Part shown: positions 47,019-56,164 of the stretch, piece by piece | How positions within the stretch are numbered: position 1 is the stretch's first letter | Layout: each line of letters starts with the position of its first letter | Origin: Bacteroidales bacterium | GTDB lineage: Bacteria > Bacteroidota > Bacteroidia > Bacteroidales > Bacteroidaceae | Length of the DNA stretch: 64,000 nt | Reading direction: 5' to 3' | Assembly: GCA_015060965.1 (NCBI GenBank) | Contig: SUXN01000001.1 | Coordinates: forward strand, 1 to 64,000 | The notes under the pieces: generated by a model | The model's database searches: none | The model's input: the letters and a program-made list of their open reading frames with translations, nothing else | Told to the model about the DNA's origin: nothing | Made by a program: the position numbers and the translations under genes

Positions 47019-47051
47019 CAAATTTAATCAACTTCTGTAAAAGAACCCAAA
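47019..47051 (-). promoter_or_regulatory. Promoter of the GH5-ROK-GH92 operon
   Basis: On the minus strand TAAATTTG (47019-47026), with TTG at 47049-47051, 22 bases upstream. The leader is about 110 nt. Confidence 0.5.
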
Positions 47052-47128
47052 AATTATATATTTTTTTCCTTGACAGCATGAATTTCTTAATTAATAATGT
47101 GACAGATGTCATTTTTTTTGAATTGTCG

Positions 47129-47160
47129 TTGATGTTTTTTGTGAACAATTTATATCTTTG
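47129..47160 (+). promoter_or_regulatory. Promoter of the SlyD-like gene
   Basis: TTG (47129-47131), 21 bases, TATCTTTG (47153-47160). The leader is about 70 nt. Confidence 0.55.
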
Positions 47161-47238
47161 CAACATTGTGCCGCCGGAGCAGGCAACTGCGGCTGTGTGG
47201 CTTCAAAGTGAATTATTAATGCAATACAGATAAATACA

Positions 47239-47817
47239 ATGGAGATTACAAACAAATATATGCGTGTGGCATATACACTCTATTCACACCGTGACGGTGA
47301 GTGCGAAGAAGTTGAGAAGACAACACGTGAGCAGCCTTTCGGCTTCCTCACAGGCGTGGGTTACACCCTCGATTCATTCGAGGAGAACCTCAAGGATCTC
47401 AAGAAAGGCGATGAGTTTGATTTTACAATCCCGTTTGCCGATGCATACGGCGAGTATGACCCCGACCACGTTCAGGATTTTGACCGTGAGGTGTTCACCA
47501 TCGACGGCAAGTTTGACTCTGCTCATATCTATGCAGGTAATGTGGTTGAGATGATGCGCGCCGATGGCTCGCCTATCCTTGGTACGGTAAAGGAGGTTAC
47601 TCCTGTAAAGGTTGTCATGGACTTCAATCACCCTCTTGCAGGCTGCGACCTGCAGTTTGTGGGCAATGTGGTGGAGTCTCGCCTTGCCAAGGAGTCTGAG
47701 CTCAAGAAATTCTATGACTCGTTGAAGGCTTCTTGCAGCGGCGGCTGCAGTGGCGGCTGCAGCGGCGGTTGCAGCGGTTGCGGTGACGGCGGTTGCGAGG
47801 GTGGCTGTAACCATTGA
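47239..47817 (+). CDS. SlyD-like FKBP peptidyl-prolyl isomerase with Cys-rich tail
   Basis: A 192-residue cytosolic chaperone/isomerase. The FKBP part with inserted flap runs to about residue 145 ([47 protein letters not shown]). The last 28 residues hold seven cysteines in a Gly/Ser background (CSGG repeats, ending CEGGCNH), like the nickel-binding tail of SlyD but with Cys replacing most His. In DNA the tail is three tandem 12-base repeats (47734-47769). aroC starts seven bases later. Confidence 0.88.
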   Translation: MEITNKYMRVAYTLYSHRDGECEEVEKTTREQPFGFLTGVGYTLDSFEENLKDLKKGDEFDFTIPFADAYGEYDPDHVQDFDREVFTIDGKFDSAHIYAGNVVEMMRADGSPILGTVKEVTPVKVVMDFNHPLAGCDLQFVGNVVESRLAKESELKKFYDSLKASCSGGCSGGCSGGCSGCGDGGCEGGCNH

Positions 47818-47824
47818 TTCTGAT

Positions 47825-48907
47825 ATGAACGGTTTCGGTCAACTGCTTCGCCTTACAACCTTCGGTGAGTCACACGGAGTGGCCATCGGAGGTGTTGTCG
47901 ATGGATTCCCTGCCGGGGTGGTCATCGATGAGGATTTTATACGTGGCGAGATGCAGAGACGTCGTCCGGGGCAGAGCAGGATAACTACACAACGCAATGA
48001 GCAGGACGAGGTCCGTTTCCTCTCCGGCATCTTTGAGGGACGCTCTACGGGTACTCCGATAGCCTTTGTCATAGAGAACAGCAATAGCCACAGCAATGAT
48101 TACGATAATCTGCGCGAGGCCTTCAGGCCTTCACACGCCGATTATGTTTACGACCGCAAATACGGTGTTCGTGACCATCGCGGTGGCGGGCGTTCTTCTG
48201 CACGTGAGACAGCGGTGCGTGTATGTGCCGGTGCTCTCGCAAAGTTGGCGCTCAAACAGCTGGGCATTTCGGTGCAGGCCTACACCTCGCAGGTGGGCGA
48301 TATTGTGCTCGGTGGTGAATATTCGCAGTATGACCTCTCGCTTGCCGAATCGAACATAGTGCGTTGTCCCGATGAAGAGAAGGCCCGTGAGATGGAGCGG
48401 CTCATCCTTGATGTCAAGCGTGACGGCGACACTGTCGGCGGCGTGGTCAGTTGTGTGGTGAAAGGCGCTCCCGTAGGGCTTGGAGAACCTCTTTATGGCA
48501 AACTCTCTTCTTCATTGGCCCATGCGATGCTGTCGATAAATGCAGCCAAGGGTTTCGATTACGGCAATGGCTTTGCCGCAGCCTGCGGACGCGGTTCGCA
48601 ACAGAACGATATCTTCTACAACAACGGAGGCACAATAGCGACGCGCACCAACAATAGCGGTGGAATACAGGGCGGCATCTCCAACGGTAACGACATCTTT
48701 TTCCGTGTGGCATTCAAGCCTGTGGCGACGTTGCTCAAGAAGCAGGCTACAGTCACCCGTAACGGTGAGGATACTGTGCTGCTTGCACGTGGACGCCACG
48801 ACCCTTGTGTGGTGCCTCGGGCGGTACCTGTCGTAGAGGCTATGGCTGCGTTGGTTGTCCTTGACCACTTTATGCTCGCAAGGGCAAAGGACCGCCTGTT
48901 CGTGTAA
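47825..48907 (+). CDS. aroC: Chorismate synthase
   Basis: Turns EPSP into chorismate with reduced FMN. The 360-residue protein shows the family signatures [18 protein letters not shown] (near 16-33), [19 protein letters not shown] and FKPVATL. Upstream extension would read the SlyD tail out of frame and is rejected. It follows the slyD-like gene by seven bases. Confidence 0.96.
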   Translation: MNGFGQLLRLTTFGESHGVAIGGVVDGFPAGVVIDEDFIRGEMQRRRPGQSRITTQRNEQDEVRFLSGIFEGRSTGTPIAFVIENSNSHSNDYDNLREAFRPSHADYVYDRKYGVRDHRGGGRSSARETAVRVCAGALAKLALKQLGISVQAYTSQVGDIVLGGEYSQYDLSLAESNIVRCPDEEKAREMERLILDVKRDGDTVGGVVSCVVKGAPVGLGEPLYGKLSSSLAHAMLSINAAKGFDYGNGFAAACGRGSQQNDIFYNNGGTIATRTNNSGGIQGGISNGNDIFFRVAFKPVATLLKKQATVTRNGEDTVLLARGRHDPCVVPRAVPVVEAMAALVVLDHFMLARAKDRLFV

Positions 48908-48940
48908 AAAGTTTCTGAAAACCACAAGAATATAACAGAT

Positions 48941-51088
48941 ATGAAAACCACAAAAAAAGTATCCTCTCATGTTGCGGATGCAGCAACGGATACTTCAAAT
49001 AAAGGCAAGGTTTCTTCATTTGCCCGCTTTTTTGCCGACGATGCCAAATGGCAACCTGCTGTCGCGGTGCTCTTTTTTGTCGCGATATGGGTCCTGTTGG
49101 GCTTCTATGAGTCGGCTCTGTTGAGGAGGACCGAGTCCTTGTCTCTTTTTGTCTTTGACACCACATTCTATAACTCGATACTCTCGGTGCCTGCAGGAAC
49201 CTTGTCGCTCGTAGGCAGTTTCCTTGTGCAGTTTTTTCATAATCCCGCTCTTGGTGCGGCGATATATGTGCTGTTGCTCTATGCCGTGTTCCGCCTGACG
49301 CGCAAGGTGTTTGACGTGCCGGCAGTGTGTACCCTTCTGGCGCTCCTGCCTGTAGTGGCTCTTCTTGCATCGAATACGCAGCTCGGATACTGGCTCTTCT
49401 ATCTGAAGATGCCTGGATACTATTATATGGCACTGCTGGCGACGCTTCTGTCGTTGCTGGCGATGTGGGCCTATAAGCATATGGGCAATGTCTCGCGTCT
49501 TCTGCTTGTCGCTGTATGGGTGGTTGCCGGTTATCCCCTGATGGGTGTCTATGCTCTTGCATCGTCTCTTCTTCTGGCGCTTTATGGCGTGGCGCTTTCT
49601 GCGCGACGTAAGGAAAAAAAACTTTTTCCGGCAGTGACACTGGTGGTGACTGTGCTGCTTGTGCTCTTTATCCCACGGATTTATTACAACCTTTGTTATA
49701 ATTCAATAGCGATTGAGGATGTATATATGGCCGGAGTTCCGGTAACACAATGGAATTTCGCGATTGTGGAGAAAGTGGAGTATCTCACAAGTTCGTTCTG
49801 GCATAATATCTATCTTTATTGGGTGCCGTTCGTGTTGTTGTTGCTCTCTTTCCTTGGTTTTGTGCTCTCTTATGCATTCCGTTGCAATGGACATTGTTCG
49901 GTAAAAGTGACGCGTACGGTTACTGTAGCTGTACTTTTATTGGCAGTATGCTTCGGTGCGCGTTTCTGGTATTGTGACAATAATTTCCGTATAGAGAATA
50001 AACAGAATATCGCTATCTGGGACGAGGACTGGAGGGCTGTTGCCGATTATGCCAAGGATTGTGACGAGCCTACCCGTCAGATTATCCTCAACAAGAACTT
50101 GGCCTTGCTGAAACTGGGCCGTGCAGGAAACGAGATGTTTGCATATCCTGACGGTGGTGTGTTGCCTGTTTCTCCTTTGGCGGTGCATATGACACATACC
50201 GACGGCTCGTTGATTTATTATAATCTCGGTCGTTTCAACTATTGTTACCGTTGGTGTATGGAGAATGCGGTGGAGTATGGCTGGAGGCACGAATATCTCA
50301 AGAGTGCAGTCCGCTCTATGTTGTTGTCCGGTGAATACAAACTCGCGGAAAGGTACATCAATATACTCAAGAAGACTATGTTCTACCGGGGGTGGGCAAG
50401 GGAAATGGAGGCATATGCGGACGAGCCGGCTCTTGTTGGGAAGAACCCTGCCCTTGCGCAGCCGCTGAAGTATACCTGCTACAATGACATCTTGAGCGTG
50501 GATGATGTGGTTGAGAAGTATGTGATGGATGCCATTGATGCCAATATGACTGGCGAGCAATCAAGTAAAGCCTATCTGTCCTCTCTGTCGGGTGCGCTGG
50601 CTGCCAAAGACAGTGTTGCCTTTGGCAACTCAATGGAACTCAAGCAGGAGATTACTCCCGAATTCATAGAGGCCTCTCTTGTGATGGCGCTTATAAAGAA
50701 AGATTCCAAACGCTTTGTGGCAGCACTTAACCTGTTTATACAGGATTATATAAAGGGTGTTGATATGAAAGATCCGAAGTCCGTGAAGCAGCTTCCAAGA
50801 CATTATCAGGAGGCGTTGTTACTCTTCTTGACTCTTGACAAAGGCAAGACCGTGCAGGTGGGTGAGGAGTTTCTCAATGCCTTCGTCAGCAGAGGCCCAG
50901 GTGGGGTAGAGGCAAATTTCATGAAGTTCCAGAACAGTGTCGCAAAGACACGCGACGAACTCCGTAAAACATATCCGTATATGACTGAAAGTAGGCTCAA
51001 TGCGGTTATTGCAGCGCTGTTGAAGAAGGAGTTCGGTAATACCTACTATTACTACTATTTCTTTGTGAAGAAGATAATGACATATTAA
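48941..51088 (+). CDS. Polytopic membrane protein, DUF6057-like
   Basis: A 715-residue protein. The N-terminal half has about nine hydrophobic helices (first near 35-55, last near 320-340); the C-terminal half (about 350-715) is soluble, helical and TPR-like in look (GEYKLAERYINILKKTMFYRGW, ALLLFLTLDKGKTVQVGEEF). It resembles the DUF6057 proteins of Bacteroidales, recalled rather than searched. Function is unknown. The haem-motif lipoprotein starts 12 bases later, so they are likely co-expressed partners. Confidence 0.7.
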   Translation: MKTTKKVSSHVADAATDTSNKGKVSSFARFFADDAKWQPAVAVLFFVAIWVLLGFYESALLRRTESLSLFVFDTTFYNSILSVPAGTLSLVGSFLVQFFHNPALGAAIYVLLLYAVFRLTRKVFDVPAVCTLLALLPVVALLASNTQLGYWLFYLKMPGYYYMALLATLLSLLAMWAYKHMGNVSRLLLVAVWVVAGYPLMGVYALASSLLLALYGVALSARRKEKKLFPAVTLVVTVLLVLFIPRIYYNLCYNSIAIEDVYMAGVPVTQWNFAIVEKVEYLTSSFWHNIYLYWVPFVLLLLSFLGFVLSYAFRCNGHCSVKVTRTVTVAVLLLAVCFGARFWYCDNNFRIENKQNIAIWDEDWRAVADYAKDCDEPTRQIILNKNLALLKLGRAGNEMFAYPDGGVLPVSPLAVHMTHTDGSLIYYNLGRFNYCYRWCMENAVEYGWRHEYLKSAVRSMLLSGEYKLAERYINILKKTMFYRGWAREMEAYADEPALVGKNPALAQPLKYTCYNDILSVDDVVEKYVMDAIDANMTGEQSSKAYLSSLSGALAAKDSVAFGNSMELKQEITPEFIEASLVMALIKKDSKRFVAALNLFIQDYIKGVDMKDPKSVKQLPRHYQEALLLFLTLDKGKTVQVGEEFLNAFVSRGPGGVEANFMKFQNSVAKTRDELRKTYPYMTESRLNAVIAALLKKEFGNTYYYYYFFVKKIMTY

Positions 51089-51100
51089 GAAAAGAGCCGT

Positions 51101-52603
51101 ATGAAGAAATTTATCCACTATATTTTTGTCCTGTTTCTCATGCTCGTGGCTTCGTGTTCGCCCGAGCTGCCGGCGCAGTATGCCGATGTCGATGCTGTAC
51201 CTGAGATTTTCCCTGATTATACAGGCGTGACTGTTCCCTGCAATATCGCGCCCCTCACTTTCCGCATCGACAATGAGGCCGACGGGTATGTGACACGCCT
51301 CTCGGCAGGCGATAAGGAGGTTGTTGTTGGCGGTGACGAGGTAGTGCCTTCATTTGAAGAGTGGCAAGGGCTTGTAGAGGTCGCCAAGGGTGCTTCGATA
51401 AAAGTAGAGGTGTATGCGCAAAACGAAGGTTCATGGAAAAGATATGTGCCTTTTGAAATTTTCGTCTCACCCGACGAGATTGATCCGTATATATCCTACC
51501 GCCTGATTCCGCCCTCTTATGTGGCATACGAGAAGTTGACAATAAACCAGCGCAACCTCAGCAATTACGACGAGGAGGTCATTTATAGCAATATGCTTGT
51601 CAGTGCCGAGCCTCAGGGCCAGTGCATCAACTGCCACGCGTACAAGAACTACAAGACCGACAACATGCAGTTCCACGTGCGTCAGTTCAAGGGCGGTACA
51701 ATCTTCATCCACGATGGTGAGGCAAAGAAAGTGAATCTCAAGACCGATTCTACAATTTCGGCAGGAGTATACCCCGCGTTCAACCCCAAGTATGATGTTG
51801 TTGCCTATTCTGTGAATACCACAGGCCAGGTGTTCCATACGGCACATCCGAATAAGGTGGAGGTTCAGGATACCCTGAGTGACATCATTGTCTATAATCC
51901 CGTAAAGGAGATTGTGACCCATGTGGCTTGTGATCCCAACGACCTTGAGGTCTTCCCCACCTGGTCGCCCGACGGAAAGAGCCTTTATTATGGTATTGCA
52001 AGGGTAAAGTGTGAGGATCCTGCAAAGAGTCGTGTGCAGCAACTTATCGAGGAGTACAAGAATATAAAATATGATATTGTACGTCGCTCGTGGAACCCCG
52101 AGACGGGTGTATTCGGAGAGCCCGAGACGGTATTTGCGGCAGCCTCAATGGGCAAGAGTGCTACCTTTCCCAGGATATCTCCATGTGGAAAGTATCTGCT
52201 CGTCGCGCTTGGAGAGTATGGCTGTTTCCACATTTGGCACAAGGATGCCGACCTCTATGTAGTAAATCTTGAGAACGGTGATTACTGGCCCCTTGAAAAG
52301 GCCAATTCCCCATATCCCGAGAGCTATCATGCGTGGAGCAGCAACGGCAGATGGGTGCTCTTTGCGAGTCGCCGCCTCGACGGTAATTACAGCCGTCTGT
52401 TCATTGCCCACATCAATGAGGACGGAACGAGTGACAAGGCCTTCGCTTTGCCTCAGGAGCATGCCGGTCATTATGACTTTTTCGACCGCTCTTATAATGT
52501 CCCGGAATTTATGGTCGAGCCTGTAAAATACACTCCACAGGAGTTTGCCGAGATAGTTAAGGGCGAATCTGTGACTGTTAAATATTCGCCAAACATAAAG
52601 TAA
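51101..52603 (+). CDS. Propeller (PD40/TolB-like) lipoprotein with CxxCH haem motif
   Basis: A 500-residue lipoprotein (lipobox LVASC, C19). An N-terminal beta domain (about 25-125) is followed by a CINCH motif at C175-H179, the signature for covalent haem c. The rest is a beta-propeller of PD40/TolB type: YPAFNPKYDVVAYS, FPTWSPDGKSLYYG, FPRISPCGKYLLVAL, YHAWSSNGRWVLFAS. In the family this is often labelled cytochrome c biogenesis or TolB-like. It is last in its transcript, before a terminator. A single haem site in a surface or periplasmic propeller suggests redox sensing or electron transfer; unproven. Confidence 0.78.
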   Translation: MKKFIHYIFVLFLMLVASCSPELPAQYADVDAVPEIFPDYTGVTVPCNIAPLTFRIDNEADGYVTRLSAGDKEVVVGGDEVVPSFEEWQGLVEVAKGASIKVEVYAQNEGSWKRYVPFEIFVSPDEIDPYISYRLIPPSYVAYEKLTINQRNLSNYDEEVIYSNMLVSAEPQGQCINCHAYKNYKTDNMQFHVRQFKGGTIFIHDGEAKKVNLKTDSTISAGVYPAFNPKYDVVAYSVNTTGQVFHTAHPNKVEVQDTLSDIIVYNPVKEIVTHVACDPNDLEVFPTWSPDGKSLYYGIARVKCEDPAKSRVQQLIEEYKNIKYDIVRRSWNPETGVFGEPETVFAAASMGKSATFPRISPCGKYLLVALGEYGCFHIWHKDADLYVVNLENGDYWPLEKANSPYPESYHAWSSNGRWVLFASRRLDGNYSRLFIAHINEDGTSDKAFALPQEHAGHYDFFDRSYNVPEFMVEPVKYTPQEFAEIVKGESVTVKYSPNIK

Positions 52604-52644
52604 AAATTAACATTTGATTGTTAAATAACCCAAAAATCGCTTTT

Positions 52645-52686
52645 GCCTCTTTTTTGATTGGATTCAATCGGAAAAGAGGCTTTTTT
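52645..52686 (+). terminator. Terminator after the haem-motif lipoprotein gene
   Basis: GCCTCTTTT (52645-52653) pairs with AAAAGAGGC (52672-52680), with an inner GATTG/CAATC stem and a run of six T after it. It separates the slyD-aroC-lipoprotein genes from the FAS1/SusCD array. Confidence 0.82.
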
Positions 52687-52735
52687 CGTGCAGAAATGTA
52701 AAAAAAAGCCCTCTGACGCGAAAAAAAAAGTTGTT

Positions 52736-52769
52736 TTGTGCGAATATTTATTTAAAAGTCTTATTTTTG
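52736..52769 (+). promoter_or_regulatory. Promoter of the FAS1/SusCD array
   Basis: TTTTG ending at 52738, 23 bases, TATTTTTG (52762-52769). The leader is about 75 nt and A/T-rich, as for highly expressed Bacteroidetes genes. Confidence 0.5.
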
Positions 52770-52851
52770 CACGTTACCAAAGGGGATATTGTGCCTTTGA
52801 GCAAGATGTTTAAAAAAAATAAAAAAATAATAATTAATAATTTTTGTACTT

Positions 52852-55800
52852 ATGTTTAAGCACCGTTTAAGTAAATTTGGCAAGGCATCGTTGTTCGCGA
52901 TGTTCATGCTTCTTGTTGGCGGTTCGTTCCAGTCATGTCAGGATGACTATGATCTTCCGAACAAAGAACCGAAATGGTTGGGCGCAAGCATTTACGATTT
53001 CTTGAAGACCGGTTCTACCGGCCATTCTTACTCGAACTTCGTCGAGCTTATCGACAGTTTGGGCGAGAAGGAAACGCTTGCTCACACAGGTAGTAAAACT
53101 CTCTTTGTGGCCGATGATGCCGCATTCGAGAGATTCTTTGAGGACAACCCTTGGGGTGTAAAGAGTGTCAGCGAGATGACAAAGACACAGATGAAGTATC
53201 TGTTCTACAGCTCAATGCTCGACAACGCGCTTCTGCTTGATATGCTTTCAAGCAGTGGTCCTACAGAAAACGACGAGGGTCAGGTGCTCCGCCGTACGAC
53301 ATCTTTCTCAGTTATTGACAGTATTCCTTTGGTGACAGCATCGGAGATGCCGGTATTCAACAAATACTGGGATGCTCTCCGTGGTGTTGAGAGAGACGCG
53401 GCTCTGCGCCTTGCAAAGGACGGTACCGCTCCTATGATGGTTCACTTCCTTAGCGACTACCTCAAGCAGCAGTCAATCAAGGCTTCTGATATCGAGTTCC
53501 TCTTCAAAAAGAACGGTGTACAGACAAAGACCTTTGCCGACAACGAGGCTCTTATCTATGACAAGAAGCTTGTTGCCAGCGGTATCTCTACTGACGGTTT
53601 CTCTGACGATACAATGACAATCACATGTAAGAACGGTTATATCTATCGCCTTGACGATGTACTCCTTCCACCTTCAAACATGGCCGAGGAGTTGCGCAAC
53701 CGTGAGGATACAAAGGTGTTCAGCCATCTGCTCGACCGTTTCTGTATTCCTGTATATGATGCTGCACTTACAGCAGAATACCAGGCTTACCACAAGACAA
53801 ACGACAGTATCTTCCGTATGCGTTATTTCTGCAGTGAGTTCACAAGCTATAACCTACTTACAGCTTCTGGCTCTAACCCTGCAGCAGAAGAACTCCTGAC
53901 ATACGATCCGGGATGGAATGCTTATGCGACAGCTCTCGGTGCCGAGAAGGATATGGCAGCAATGCTTGTTCCAAAGGACGATGCATTCTATACCTATTTT
54001 ACAACAGGTACAGGTGCCTTCCTTGTTGAGCAGTTTGCTCCAAGCGTTGAGATTTCTGATATGGAGACTCTTATACAGGCTCTTGATTCAATTCCTGAGA
54101 TCAACGTGGCTTCATTGCTGAATAACCTTATGCAGCGTTCTTTCAAGGACTGCGTTCCAAGCAAGTTCGATAAGGTTAAGGATGACGCCAACGATGAGAT
54201 GGGTCTTACAGAGAAAGACGTTGACGAGTGCGTTATCGCAAACAACGGCGTTATATATATATTAAATAATGTATTCGGCCCAGCCGACTACCGTGCAGTA
54301 CACGCTCCTTCATTGGTATTCGACAATATGCTTATGGTACGTCACTGCGTGACACAGTTGCGTTACGACTACTATCTCAAGGCTATGGATGCCGAGTACA
54401 GCTTCATCATCCCCGATGACAACTACTTCGTATACCACGATCCTATCACTGTGAACACCGCTACACCTACTGTGTATGCGTTCCACTATAATAAGGAGCG
54501 TCCGAAGGGTAACGGTAAGACCGATGAACTTTGGGCAAGCAAGTACAAGTTCAACCCTGCTACATACGAGATTACCGATACATTGACAGATATGGCTCCT
54601 GTATCTGTTGCAAGCAAGGGTGGTGGTTTTTCCAACGCATTCATGAAGAACCGTATGACCGACCTCATGGAGTACCTTATCATCGTACACGATGAGGGTG
54701 ACGGCATTATCCGTGCCGACGGTACATTGAATCCTAAGAAGTATTATCAGACTAAGGGTTACGGTACAATGAAGGTTGATACCAGCGATCCTAACGCTGT
54801 GAAGTTCTACGGCGGTGAACAGATTGAGAACGGTACAGCCATCACAATCGGTACACAGCACGAGCAGGAGAACGGTTATGCATTCTGTACCGTTCCTTAC
54901 GATGTTGAGAGCCTTTCACCTGCACGCAAGGCTTCTGCAATCCCGACACCTCCTACAAAGTCTGTATATACAAACCTTTTGAACAACTCGGAAGAGGAGA
55001 CAGATATCTATCATGAGTTCTTCAGTCTCTGTATGCCAGATTCACTTGAGGCTACATTGAAGATTATGTTCCCCAAGGCTTCGGACCGTGTGATAAAGAA
55101 CGACTCTTTGCGTCTCTATTCAATCTTCTACTCTTCAACAGACGGAACATTGGTTAACGTGGTACCATTCTTCAATACATACCACTATACAGTATACGTG
55201 CCTTCTAACGAGGCTATCAAGGGTGTAATTGCCGATGGTCTTCCAACTTGGGAAATCATTGCAAACGAGTCAAACGTGAACCCTGCCAAGGCCGCTTCAC
55301 AGATGCGTCTGCTCAACAACTTCCTGCGTTATCACTTCCAGGACAACTCGGTATATGTTGACAACGTACCATTCTCAATTCCTTCTCCCGAGGGCGGCAA
55401 GTATACTGAGGCTAACTTCGCTACAGCAGTCATCAATACAACAACCGGTCGTTTCTACGAGACCACCGTCAAGAATGCCGATGACAACAGCACTGTAGTT
55501 GTTGTTGACCAGTTGGGTAACACTGCAAAGATTCTCAAGAGCGGTGAGGAGGGCAAGACATGGAACGTGATGTCACGTGACATCGAGTACACCGTTTCCG
55601 GTAGTGCCAAGACTCCTTCTACAATCGCTACATCTTCATATTCTGTAATCCAGCCAATCGACCGCGCTCTCCTCAACGAAGGTCTGTTCGGTTATGACGG
55701 CCGTTTCCGCCGCTTCGCTGCCGACGGTGAGCTCGTAGACGTGATGGCAGTTGCCGGTATCGAGGGTTCTGTAACTCTTGAGGACGGTACAAAGCCATTC

Positions 55801-56136
55801 CTCGTAGCCAACGTAGGCGAGTACGAGATGGAGGCTCTTGACGGTACAACAAAGATGATGCGCGTTGCTTATCTGATGTCTCCAATCGACGAGTCTGACG
55901 AGGCTTGGAGCTCAACAACACGCGAGCAGCTTGTCCTCAACGGTGAGGAGAAAGTCCTCGTAAACGAAGAGGGTATGCTCGTAAAGTTTGTCAAGGGTGA
56001 CGACGGCAACACTGTAGAGTACGTTACAGAGGCAGCTGAGGATGGCAACAACTATATGATCAAGGTTAACAACAATGGCGATGTGGTAGAGAAAATCCTT
56101 GTTGAGACAGAGGAGTCTACCGAGCCAGCGAATTAA
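52852..56136 (+). CDS. Multidomain fasciclin (FAS1) lipoprotein
   Basis: A 1094-residue lipoprotein (C29 in GSFQSCQDDYD). FAS1-like segments occur near 45-200 (SIYDFLKTGSTGHSYSNFVEL ... KTLFVADDAAFERFF), near 280-470 (a degenerate repeat, AMLVPKDDAFYTYF) and near 770-960 (YTVYVPSNEAIKGVIADGL, LNNFLRYHFQDNSVY). The acidic C-terminus ends near EESTEPAN. FAS1 domains mediate adhesion or partner binding; here it is likely surface-exposed and coupled to the SusC/SusD pair, which begins 28 bases later. No enzyme motif was seen. Confidence 0.82.
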   Translation: MFKHRLSKFGKASLFAMFMLLVGGSFQSCQDDYDLPNKEPKWLGASIYDFLKTGSTGHSYSNFVELIDSLGEKETLAHTGSKTLFVADDAAFERFFEDNPWGVKSVSEMTKTQMKYLFYSSMLDNALLLDMLSSSGPTENDEGQVLRRTTSFSVIDSIPLVTASEMPVFNKYWDALRGVERDAALRLAKDGTAPMMVHFLSDYLKQQSIKASDIEFLFKKNGVQTKTFADNEALIYDKKLVASGISTDGFSDDTMTITCKNGYIYRLDDVLLPPSNMAEELRNREDTKVFSHLLDRFCIPVYDAALTAEYQAYHKTNDSIFRMRYFCSEFTSYNLLTASGSNPAAEELLTYDPGWNAYATALGAEKDMAAMLVPKDDAFYTYFTTGTGAFLVEQFAPSVEISDMETLIQALDSIPEINVASLLNNLMQRSFKDCVPSKFDKVKDDANDEMGLTEKDVDECVIANNGVIYILNNVFGPADYRAVHAPSLVFDNMLMVRHCVTQLRYDYYLKAMDAEYSFIIPDDNYFVYHDPITVNTATPTVYAFHYNKERPKGNGKTDELWASKYKFNPATYEITDTLTDMAPVSVASKGGGFSNAFMKNRMTDLMEYLIIVHDEGDGIIRADGTLNPKKYYQTKGYGTMKVDTSDPNAVKFYGGEQIENGTAITIGTQHEQENGYAFCTVPYDVESLSPARKASAIPTPPTKSVYTNLLNNSEEETDIYHEFFSLCMPDSLEATLKIMFPKASDRVIKNDSLRLYSIFYSSTDGTLVNVVPFFNTYHYTVYVPSNEAIKGVIADGLPTWEIIANESNVNPAKAASQMRLLNNFLRYHFQDNSVYVDNVPFSIPSPEGGKYTEANFATAVINTTTGRFYETTVKNADDNSTVVVVDQLGNTAKILKSGEEGKTWNVMSRDIEYTVSGSAKTPSTIATSSYSVIQPIDRALLNEGLFGYDGRFRRFAADGELVDVMAVAGIEGSVTLEDGTKPFLVANVGEYEMEALDGTTKMMRVAYLMSPIDESDEAWSSTTREQLVLNGEEKVLVNEEGMLVKFVKGDDGNTVEYVTEAAEDGNNYMIKVNNNGDVVEKILVETEESTEPAN

Positions 56137-56164
56137 TAGTGATGTCGAATAAACATAATTAGCC

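Larger units (their letters stand above)
46904..47238. other. Divergent promoter region, GH5 operon and slyD-like gene
   Basis: No gene. It holds one promoter on each strand and a repeat cluster in the GH5 leader: GACTGCAAGT at 46978-46987 and again at 47007-47016, with a 13-base palindrome (46990-47002) between them. Confidence 0.6.

Noticed and set aside
47734-47769. Short tandem repeats considered as a CRISPR-like array
   Set aside because: The 12-base units are contiguous, in frame and encode the Cys/Gly tail of the SlyD-like protein; there are no spacers.
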